Source: Ignavibacteria bacterium
GTDB lineage: Bacteria; Bacteroidota; Ignavibacteria; Ignavibacteriales; Melioribacteraceae
Length of the DNA stretch: 62,442 nt
Direction of reading: 5' to 3'
NCBI GenBank assembly: GCA_012719345.1
Contig: JAAYAN010000198.1
Location: 1 to 62,442 of the forward strand
Part shown: piece by piece, positions 49,814 through 58,600 of the stretch
How positions within the stretch are numbered: the first letter of the stretch is position 1
How the letters are laid out: each line of letters opens with the position of its first letter
Position numbers and translations under genes: made by a program
Notes under the pieces: model-generated
What the model was told of the DNA's origin: nothing
Databases searched by the model: none
Seen by the model: only the letters and a program-made list of their open reading frames with translations

Positions 49814-50059
49814 ATGAATGACACATCATTTTTAAACAATTTTAAAGCTATAACTAACAATTTAATAAATTGTATGAACTCAATAAATAGCTTTAATGCA
49901 GAATACACAGCCCTTGACAAAGGCAATACAATTAGTGAAGAAGCATTAACAGAATTAGGCATTACAAAAGGCGAATTTACAACAGCAGTAAGCTCATTTT
50001 TAGCTTTTAAATCGCTTTTTGAAACAGGACATAATACTAATCTTTACAAAGTAAAATAA
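49814..50059 (+). CDS. Hypothetical late protein
   Basis: 81 residues, helical, with polar Asn-rich start. ATAAGGAAAAAAC precedes the ATG. Probably fibre assembly or virion component by position. Confidence 0.5.
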   Translation: MNDTSFLNNFKAITNNLINCMNSINSFNAEYTALDKGNTISEEALTELGITKGEFTTAVSSFLAFKSLFETGHNTNLYKVK

Positions 50060-50197
50060 ATGAAACTAAACTTAACAACACAAGAGCAGATAGATTATTT
50101 ACAAGGAATTTTAGATTCAAAACACGCTGTTTTAGATAGTTATGAAAGAGCAGTGTATAAAGGAATAATTAAGAAATTAGAAAATCAAGTAAAATGA
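50060..50197 (+). CDS. Small hypothetical protein
   Basis: 45 residues, two predicted helices (TQEQIDYLQGIL, YKGIIKKLENQ). Coupled to the preceding stop and overlapping the glycosyltransferase start (ATGA). Confidence 0.45.
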   Translation: MKLNLTTQEQIDYLQGILDSKHAVLDSYERAVYKGIIKKLENQVK

Positions 50198-50928
50198 CAT
50201 ACAAACACTACATATTACTGCGTTTCAATCAGGAGTGGAAAAATTACAATAACCACCTTAATAAAGAGTGGATGCAGCAGCGTTTTGAACTATTTGAAAA
50301 GTATATGTTTCAATCATTGCTTGATCAAACGAATCAAAACTTTGAAGTGCTTTTTGCATTGCATCCCGATACCGCACCGGAATTTGTCTCAAAAGCATTT
50401 TATATGTTCAAAAATACAGACAACTTTTCAGTTGTTATGCTCAGAAAAGACGTGGACTTTAAAAATATAATTCATTCTAATGCCGATTACGTAATTACAA
50501 CACGTTTAGACAATGACGATATGGTTCATAAAAACTTTATAGATGCGGTGCAGCAAAACTTCATACCAATACACAAATTAGTTTTGAATCCGAATCCAGT
50601 TGTTATAAATTACGTTGAAACAAACGAGCAGTTTATACTCACAAAGCAAAGCAATCAATTCACTTCACTTGTTGAGGAAGCTGGTAAAATTGAAACGATT
50701 TATTTTACTCCGCATCCGCAGTTGATTAAAGATTGCGAACATTACAAGGAGGTATTTTTACCAACTTATGAACCGCTTGCTTGTTTTAACGTTCATAAAA
50801 CGAATACCTGCAATTTAGACAATAGATATGAAAATTATCGGAAGATAAAACGATATTTAGAATTTAAACTAACTGATTTTATAAAATTGGAAAATGTATC
50901 ACAAAAACAATTATTAAATGAAGTATAG
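50194..50928 (+). CDS. Rhamnosyltransferase-like glycosyltransferase
   Basis: 244 residues. YILLRFNQEWKNYN start, RFELFEKYMFQSLLDQTNQN and the metal-binding TTRLDNDDMVHKNF fit the putative rhamnosyl transferase family. It is inserted between fibre and tail tube genes, so glycosylation of virion proteins is a possibility; host surface glycan is the other. Confidence 0.78.
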   Translation: MTYKHYILLRFNQEWKNYNNHLNKEWMQQRFELFEKYMFQSLLDQTNQNFEVLFALHPDTAPEFVSKAFYMFKNTDNFSVVMLRKDVDFKNIIHSNADYVITTRLDNDDMVHKNFIDAVQQNFIPIHKLVLNPNPVVINYVETNEQFILTKQSNQFTSLVEEAGKIETIYFTPHPQLIKDCEHYKEVFLPTYEPLACFNVHKTNTCNLDNRYENYRKIKRYLEFKLTDFIKLENVSQKQLLNEV

Positions 50929-50968
50929 AATAAAAATAACTAATTTCTAATAAACAAAGGATAAAACA

Positions 50969-51682
50969 ATGGCATTATCAGTAGCACAGAAAGTAATACT
51001 AGCAGGTTCACCATTTGCCTGGGTTCATCGAATCGAAAGTGGTGCAATAGCAGACGAATGGCTTTTTGATAACTTGCAGTCATCGAACATCAAATTATTA
51101 AAAGCTGGTTCAGAAAGCGCAGCGGGCGAAAATATCGACATTAATCGTGCAGATGGCGCTATTTGGCGATTCAATAAAACGAATAAAATTCTTGACGGCA
51201 TCACCGAAGACGATATTACTCCGGCTGATGCATCCGATACCGCAACCAAGAAAGGAGAAATCACTCTTCTTATTAACGAAGCTCCGAACGAACTCAATAC
51301 TTGGACTGCATTCATAGACGAGCTAAAAACATATCAGGATTCATTCTGGTTTGTTACGATTGGCTCTGGTTTTTCGCATAAAGCAAGGACTACCGACAAA
51401 AAGCCAGAGGGATACTATCAGATGATTGGCAAAATAAGTAACGATATTGAGCAAGCACTTGCTAATGCTCCTACAACTTTATCGCTTACGTTTGCTTCCG
51501 ATAGTGGTTCTGAACTTGATGAAGATGAATTAACAAGTGGAACGCTATACAGTGCAATGACCTGGAAACTTGGTAACGGCAAAGATGTAACAGGGATTAA
51601 GCCGCCTACAATTACTTCAGGCGAAGAAACAATCATACTCGCAGGCGATGTAAACATTGTAACGGATATTACATATTCATAG
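50969..51682 (+). CDS. Major tail tube protein candidate
   Basis: 237 residues, beta-rich, no coiled coil. Position before large tail proteins and size suit a tail tube monomer. ACAAAGGATAAAAC precedes the ATG, a strong site. Family call by context only. Confidence 0.65.
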   Translation: MALSVAQKVILAGSPFAWVHRIESGAIADEWLFDNLQSSNIKLLKAGSESAAGENIDINRADGAIWRFNKTNKILDGITEDDITPADASDTATKKGEITLLINEAPNELNTWTAFIDELKTYQDSFWFVTIGSGFSHKARTTDKKPEGYYQMIGKISNDIEQALANAPTTLSLTFASDSGSELDEDELTSGTLYSAMTWKLGNGKDVTGIKPPTITSGEETIILAGDVNIVTDITYS

Positions 51683-51685
51683 TTT

Positions 51686-54058
51686 ATGAGGTATTTACAA
51701 CGATACGAATACTACGAATATATTGCTGGTTATCAAAAAATAACTTTCATAGTTTCCGATGATTACGAGGAGCTTTTTGAAGGTGATTATACTGAAACGG
51801 ATATATTTGTTTTAGGAAGCGTCAAGCAAGAACTCAATTTAGACGAGGGCAGTTTCGCGGTTGACGAACTGCCCTTTTCTATTAATCATTTAGCTTGCCG
51901 AAGCGATAGCGACGAAGAAGCGATGTATTTCGTTTTGGAAAGTGCAAGCACTAAAATCAATCGGTATTGTGCTGTTTTCTTCGGTGAAGAAACTACGCTT
52001 GCCAATCTTGTATTTTCTGGCAAAATAAATAACAATATTAGTGGTGAAGATTTGCTTTGGGCTGGCGACGAATACGCAACTGCTGTAAATCCAATGCGGG
52101 ATTATAGCTTTACTGCATATTCTTTTGATGTATCAATACTCGAAAAATGCAAATTCACTAAAAATATTTACGATTCTGAAAATAATAAAATCAATAATAT
52201 TTACGAGCAGTTTGAAAACGAAGCTTGGAGTTCAATAAAAAATATATACGAATGGCGAGACAGCTATATTACAAAGTTGCCATCTGATGAGAGTCCTTGG
52301 GATACTTATTTATATAAAATTACTCCGCTTGCAAATCTATATGACGTTTTAAGAGTATATTTCGATAAATCTGAAGCAATTATTGAGGAATTAATCAATA
52401 CAGAAGTTAATTTTAATATAACTCCATCATCGTTTGGAATCAAATCAAGCCCAATTAAGTATGAATTTGGTAGCGGCGTCTTTGATAATGATTTAGCATA
52501 CACAAGAACGAGCAATTTGGCAGTTGAACTGGAAATAACTCCGAATTTTAATACAGGTAAAAGCCCTGTTTATATTCAAAGGAAACTGATTAATCCAGAT
52601 TTTAATCCATTAGTTTCCGGTGCATCTGAAAACACATTGTCATTTAAAGATATTGATAATATGGCTGATTTACTTTATGCGATAGCAAGAGCATTTGCCT
52701 GTTACGTAATATTTACTTATACCACAAATACAGTTTTTAACGTAGAATTTAAATCAAGAAGCAGTTTAATTGAAAGTGAATATACACTTATAATCGGAGC
52801 AGAGCAAGCTAGCTTCGACACAAATTCAATAGCTGCCGAAGGAATAGAACAATTCAAAGGGCAATCTACAATCATAAGCATTGACGGTCATGATTTTGCA
52901 AGGAATAAGATAGGAAGTAACGATTATGAAGATTCTCAAAATTTTGCTGATTTAAAAACAAAAGAAAAATCCGACAAAGATAAATACAACATAACATACA
53001 AACAACTACTGTTCACTACTTCGAGTATAATCAGGCATATACGGCTCAACGCAACAAGAGCATTTTCATTAGCATTAAATACAACCCGAAATCCTAATAG
53101 TTATTGGAGTGAATCGCATTTTGTTTCTCAACTTGAAAATATCTATAATGAAGAATTATTATTTAATGGAATTTACGTAAAAATAAATGCTATTGACCAG
53201 CGGGATATAGATTTATTGGGGGATGACTATAAAGTATGGCGTCCCGTAGTAAAAGTATATTCAAATGTTGATGGAGCAAATGAAGAATTTAACACATTAA
53301 CAGAATTTGTAAATGCAGTATGCAGCAAGGATAGCGAATATTACAAAACTGAATATGAACTGACCGTGCCTTTTTGGAATGGATTCAAAAAAGCTGGTGG
53401 GAGTGCAAGTTGGAATAATATTAAATTAGGTAGCAAAATTCAATTAAGTGAAGTTGTTAAAACTTATGATAGTGATACTGGCGACTTTACTCCAAATACG
53501 ATTACAAAAGATTATTCAGTAGTTGGCATTGAAAGGAATTTAAGCAAACCGGAAACCAAATTGAAATTGCACAATCTCTCACGTTTTGCTTATGGTGAAT
53601 ATACAGGCACGCCCGTTGAAGAACAAAATGAAATAGAAGAAACTCCGATTTACGCTGGCGAAAATTTTTCTAATTACGAATTAGAAGATGGAGCTACGGT
53701 TTCGGTTGGGGACGCCGTAATGCTTTTAGATAGTGGTAAAATTGCAAGAAGCATACCTAATGCAAGTTATTATAATAAAACTATTGGGATTTGTGTAAAT
53801 ATTATTGATGACGTTTATATCGTTCAAAAAGCGGGTGAGGTTTTCTGCGAATATTACGATTTTGACATTACAAAGGAATTAGTATTTGTAAACGAAACCG
53901 GCAACGTATCGCCACCATTTAACGTTTCTCAAACTCCAATTGAAACACCAACTTATGATTATAATACATTCATAATATTGGGGAAAGTATTGACGGCAAA
54001 TACATTTTTATTAAATATTAAAGAATATTGTTTTGAAGAAAGTATTTATCAAAGTTAA
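51686..54058 (+). CDS. Large tail/baseplate protein
   Basis: 790 residues, mixed beta. The C-terminal part contains ENFSNYELEDGATVSVGDAV and GICVNIIDDVYIVQKAG, which looks like a DUF2190-like beta-barrel unit often found in virion proteins. No catalytic motif was recognised. Likely a distal tail or baseplate hub protein; context-based. Confidence 0.6.
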   Translation: MRYLQRYEYYEYIAGYQKITFIVSDDYEELFEGDYTETDIFVLGSVKQELNLDEGSFAVDELPFSINHLACRSDSDEEAMYFVLESASTKINRYCAVFFGEETTLANLVFSGKINNNISGEDLLWAGDEYATAVNPMRDYSFTAYSFDVSILEKCKFTKNIYDSENNKINNIYEQFENEAWSSIKNIYEWRDSYITKLPSDESPWDTYLYKITPLANLYDVLRVYFDKSEAIIEELINTEVNFNITPSSFGIKSSPIKYEFGSGVFDNDLAYTRTSNLAVELEITPNFNTGKSPVYIQRKLINPDFNPLVSGASENTLSFKDIDNMADLLYAIARAFACYVIFTYTTNTVFNVEFKSRSSLIESEYTLIIGAEQASFDTNSIAAEGIEQFKGQSTIISIDGHDFARNKIGSNDYEDSQNFADLKTKEKSDKDKYNITYKQLLFTTSSIIRHIRLNATRAFSLALNTTRNPNSYWSESHFVSQLENIYNEELLFNGIYVKINAIDQRDIDLLGDDYKVWRPVVKVYSNVDGANEEFNTLTEFVNAVCSKDSEYYKTEYELTVPFWNGFKKAGGSASWNNIKLGSKIQLSEVVKTYDSDTGDFTPNTITKDYSVVGIERNLSKPETKLKLHNLSRFAYGEYTGTPVEEQNEIEETPIYAGENFSNYELEDGATVSVGDAVMLLDSGKIARSIPNASYYNKTIGICVNIIDDVYIVQKAGEVFCEYYDFDITKELVFVNETGNVSPPFNVSQTPIETPTYDYNTFIILGKVLTANTFLLNIKEYCFEESIYQS

Positions 54059-54060
54059 AA

Positions 54061-54486
54061 ATGGATAGAATAGCATTATATTACGCAGACAGCCCTTTAA
54101 GCTCGTTAGAATTTGACGATGAAGCTGAGCAGCAGGAATTATTTGAAACTGTTAAAATCACCGACCCAATCATTACTACAACAAGAGTTCAGGGGACTCT
54201 GCTAAATGGTCGTGTTTATGACCATAAATTATATTCAAGGGAATTTGTTGAAGTTACGATTAGTGCAGATGAGATTGATGGTTCAATATTAAGTTTTCTA
54301 CAATCATTTTGGGCAGCAGAAGTTAGATATATTGCATATAAATCAACAATCTGGGGCGACTATATTCAGGTTTATACTGATAGCGGTGATTTCCCAATAA
54401 ATTATATAGAAGATTTACTCATTTTACGGGAAGTAACTTTCAAATTGTATTACGTTGATGTGGTATTAGAGGAGGGGGGAAGTTAA
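54061..54486 (+). CDS. Tail protein
   Basis: 141 residues, beta-rich; central ILSFLQSFWAAEVRYIAYKS. Two-base gap after the large tail gene and one-base overlap with the next. No family recognised. Confidence 0.6.
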   Translation: MDRIALYYADSPLSSLEFDDEAEQQELFETVKITDPIITTTRVQGTLLNGRVYDHKLYSREFVEVTISADEIDGSILSFLQSFWAAEVRYIAYKSTIWGDYIQVYTDSGDFPINYIEDLLILREVTFKLYYVDVVLEEGGS

Positions 54487-55019
54487 TGGCAAAAACAATG
54501 AATAATTATTTATATCAGCAATTTGCTGGTAACGTTGAATTAATGCCGATTAGAAGTATTGTATTACAGCAATTCGACCCTGACGATAAAGACATTTCAG
54601 TTTATAATGTTAATCTTGCAATTAATAATTTAGAAGCGGAATCGAATTTTAAAATCACTCCAATTACAAAAAATACATTTTGGGGACAGGTAAAAACTCT
54701 TTGTTACAGAGTAGATGCGACTGTTTACATCCCATACAATGAATATCAGACGAATAATTTAAGAACAATTTTTGAAAATGTTTTAATTTACGATTATCTA
54801 ATGTTTTTTTATTTGGGGAAAGCAGAGCCGACAATATCTGGATATAATCCACCAGACCCAATTAATTCTACTGCTGGTATGATTATCAATTTCTATCGAA
54901 ATGGCTATAATCCTTCGCATACAATTGAAATAGAGAGTGTAGAATACCGCCCGCGAATGATTTTAAAAATATCTCAATTATTACCGGATATAAGAAATAT
55001 AACTATTTTGAATTCATAA
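54486..55019 (+). CDS. Tail protein (DUF6046-like by context)
   Basis: 177 residues. Beta-strand rich with an NTFWGQVKTLCYRVDATVYI stretch. Its place just before the tail chaperone gene is typical for tail tip or tube accessory proteins. Family assignment uncertain. Confidence 0.55.
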   Translation: MAKTMNNYLYQQFAGNVELMPIRSIVLQQFDPDDKDISVYNVNLAINNLEAESNFKITPITKNTFWGQVKTLCYRVDATVYIPYNEYQTNNLRTIFENVLIYDYLMFFYLGKAEPTISGYNPPDPINSTAGMIINFYRNGYNPSHTIEIESVEYRPRMILKISQLLPDIRNITILNS

Positions 55020-55035
55020 ATGAAAGGAAATTTTA

Positions 55036-55509
55036 ATGGAAGAGTATGTTCCAATAGCACCACAAACATTTGAAAACAATGGTATTACTTACAAATACGA
55101 TTTTAATATACTTACAATTGAGCAGGCAGAACTAGCAAGAGAAGTTTGCGAGTTCAAATTCAATCAGTTGCAAAGTGCTCCCGATAACTTCAAACAGGTT
55201 ATCAAATCGAGAGGTGCAGAATGGTTGCAGATTGCGATGAGCTATCTTCTTCGTAGCGTAAAAAATAACAAAATTGAGCCGTTCAACAAAGATAAAGCAG
55301 AAAGCGATACTGAAAAGTTTGTAAGAACCCTACCTGTATCTTTTATGCCGGCGATTAAGGAGTGTATAAATGATTTTTTTACAGGTATCGGGAAAACGTC
55401 TCTTTCATTAACACTCTTTCAGAACGAAAAGAAAAAGAGCGGAATTCAAACGTTATTACCGATTTTAGCAAATCTTATGCAAACGAACTTGAAACAAGAC
55501 GCTTTATAG
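55036..55509 (+). CDS. Tail assembly chaperone G
   Basis: 157 residues, helical, GAAAGGAAATTTT before the ATG, directly upstream of the tape measure. Position and the overlapping -1 frame are those of the lambda G gene: G and its frameshift product GT coat the tape measure during tail assembly. Confidence 0.8.
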   Translation: MEEYVPIAPQTFENNGITYKYDFNILTIEQAELAREVCEFKFNQLQSAPDNFKQVIKSRGAEWLQIAMSYLLRSVKNNKIEPFNKDKAESDTEKFVRTLPVSFMPAIKECINDFFTGIGKTSLSLTLFQNEKKKSGIQTLLPILANLMQTNLKQDAL

Positions 55510-55697
55510 AAAAGCAGGAAAAAATTCAAAACTGCTTTAATGAAGGCGAACTGAATAAAAGAATAAGTAAAGTAATTTCAAGTATTTGGTATGTGCCGGT
55601 GCTTGCAAAAAATGATATTACTAAATATGAGCAGGTGCGTAAATCAACATTCGTTGAAGCTGTTTTAACTCTTGAACTTTTTATAAATTCAATATGA
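55380..55697 (+). CDS. T extension of the chaperone, reached by -1 frameshift
   Basis: The frame is open from the TGA at 55371 to a TGA at 55695-55697, running past the end of G (55509) without a usable own start. A slippery T-TTT-TTT (55374-55380) lies in phase in G; a second candidate G-AAA-AAG lies about 55 bases later. A -1 shift at the T run would give a GT protein of about 220 residues. The stop overlaps the tape measure ATG. Confidence 0.72.
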   Translation, partial: YRYRENVSFINTLSERKEKERNSNVITDFSKSYANELETRRFIEKQEKIQNCFNEGELNKRISKVISSIWYVPVLAKNDITKYEQVRKSTFVEAVLTLELFINSI

Positions 55698-58600
55698 ACA
55701 ATTACTTAGATATATTATTTAATATCGCAGTTGATTTTAAAACTGATAAATCGAAAGTTACCAAGCTTTCGCAGGAAATTGAAGCAATATTCAGTAAAAT
55801 CAGCCCGGCGATTGATATAAACGATAAAGCAATTAAACAGTCGCTGTCTTCGCTTACAGATATGCTCACTACGGGGCAATTGAGTGCAAAAGAACTCGCT
55901 GATGCGCTCAGTTCATTTGGATTCGATATCGATAGCGAAGAAGTTGTTGATTCTATAAAAGAAATCAGTAATCTAGCCGATTCTCTTGCTGAAGATTTCA
56001 AGCCATTGGAAGATGCTTTTAATAATATTGATACTACTCAATTAGAAGATGCATTTGTTGATTTAGATAAAGCAATGGATTCAATCGACCCAAAAGATTT
56101 TGAGAATGCAGTGCAAGGTTTGGCAGTTGAATACGACAAAGCAACTCAGGAAGCACAGGATTTAATCGATACTAATAATAAAGCTTTGGCTATGCTAAAA
56201 GCAAGTGGTAAAGAAGGAAGTGATGCATATAATAAATTAGAGCAGGAAATAAAAGCTGCTGAAAATGAATTAAATAAACTCGGTGTTTCCGCTAAAGATA
56301 CATCTTCTTTTTTCGATAAAATGGCAAAATTTGGGCTTGCTGCTCAAGGTATCGAACAAATAACGAATACCTTAAACCGATTCCAGGAGCCATTTATCGA
56401 ATTAGATAAACAAGTTAAGAACATAGGAACTCTTGGAGTAAAGAATTTTAATGAATTTGCAGCTGAGGCGACTAAACTTTCTAAATCTGTCCCCGATTCT
56501 GCTGGTGCGATTGCAGAAGGTGTATATGACGCTATTTCTGCAGGAACGATTAAAGTTACTGATGGAATGGCTGATTTAGATGAGGGTATGAAGTTCGTTG
56601 AGGTAGCTTCTAAACTTGCTACTGCGGGTCTAACTACTACGAAAGATGCTATTAACGGATTAACTTCCGTTATGAATGCTTATGGGTTGGAAGCAGGTAA
56701 AGCCGGTGAAATTGCTGATATTTTCTTCGGTGCAGTTAATGTTGGTAAAACGACTGTTCCAGAAATGAATGCTGCTATGTCGCAAGTTATTCCAACTGCT
56801 GCTGCCTTTGGTGTTGAATTTAATCAGGTAGCTGGTGCTATTGCTACAATGACCAAACAGGGTGTTCCAACGGCTCATGCATCAACTCAAATGAGACAGG
56901 CACTCGTTGAACTTGCTAAACCGGGCACTGAATTAGCCGCAATTATGACAAAAGCTGGTGTATCACTCGAATCACTACGAACTGAAGGATTGCAGGAAAC
57001 AATGCGGAAACTCGGCATTGCGATGGAAGAATCAGGGAAATCCGCTACTCAGGTATTCAGTTCAGTTGAAGCTGGGAGTGCTGCTCTTTTACTCTCAGGT
57101 AAAAATGCAGAAATGGCAGCTTCTGATTATATTGCCGTATCAGGTGCAATCGGTTCTACTGAAGCAGCTTTTGCAATTGCTTCCGAAGGGATTGGCAATA
57201 AAACAAAGATGATGCTCAATTCTATTCAGGCAGGTTTCAATGGACTTATGGGTATGATTGGAGGAGTCGGACAATCAGTTCTTGCTGCTACTACTCAGCT
57301 TGCTCCGATGGTTACTTCATTCGCAGGGCTTTCTAATCTAATCCCAAAAGGAACTTTCGATAAATTAGCTCAGTTTAAACAATCTTTAACTGGAGTTTCC
57401 AATCAGGCAACGCAATCAGCAGGTATAATCGGTAAAATGGGACCTATTGCCTTTAACCCATGGGTACTTGGAACAGCAGCTGCCGTTGCTGGGATGTATT
57501 TATTCCTGACAAAAACTGAAAAAGGACAGGCAATTTTGGGAAGGTGGGGCGAAGCAGGTGAAAGAATTTTGAATACACTCCAGCCGGTGATTAATGCTCT
57601 TTCCGATTTAGGGGAAACCGTTCTCGATGTCCTTATTGATGTAGGTGAAAATGTATTCGATTTATTAATCACGCCTTTTGAAAATCTGATGGATTTCATT
57701 GGAAGTATTGTCGGTGTAGTGCTTGAACTGGCAGGTGCCGCTGACAGCACTGGCGGAACGATGACGACTTTCGCAGATATAATCAATTTAGTTGGCGATG
57801 CCGTAAAAACTTATGGCGATATATTTGGAACGATTGTTACTGCAATCAAAACTGCAAATGATTTTATAGTTGGTTTCGTTCAGGGCATACCTCAATTACT
57901 TAGCATTGCTTTTGAGTATATTCAGTATTTCCTTAATCCAATCAACTGGGTTGCCGGCGATGCGGAATACGAAAAAGCACTTTCAGAAAAACTATTGAAT
58001 GCAATAGATACTATGAGCGGACGTGCAAAGGAACGAATTAGCAATGCAAAAATTGACAATGCATTGGAAAATGCACTTGAAATCAAAGGGGATTTAGATA
58101 AAAATAAAAAACTTGAAGAATTAGTAAAGAAATTTGAGGCAACGAATGACGAAATTGCGAAGCAGGGCATCGCTCAGGAAATTGCGAAGCAAATGCCTGA
58201 AGCTGTTGCTGGCTACAAAACTGTTATAGACGAAAATGGCAAACTCGTTGAAGTGATGGATGTTAGTATCGATAAAGTAAAAGAATTTGCAGAAAAAACA
58301 AAAGAGGCACTATCGGAGGATTTAGCAACTGAAAAATCGGCATTTACAGAAGTGCTTCAAGCTAAAGCAAATGAATATGATTTACTTTCAAAAAAAGCAG
58401 AAGAATTAGCAACAAAAATCGTTCAAGGGCAAATCAAGGGACAGGATACTTCTGCTTATGAAAAGCAATATAACGATATTGAAAAGACACTGCTCGAAAA
58501 AAGCCGTGATATGTCTAAAAATCTTGCCGAAGGTGCTAAAATAGGTATCGAATTCGATAAAATTAAATTCCCTGAAAATTTTGAGGCAGACTTCCAAAAT

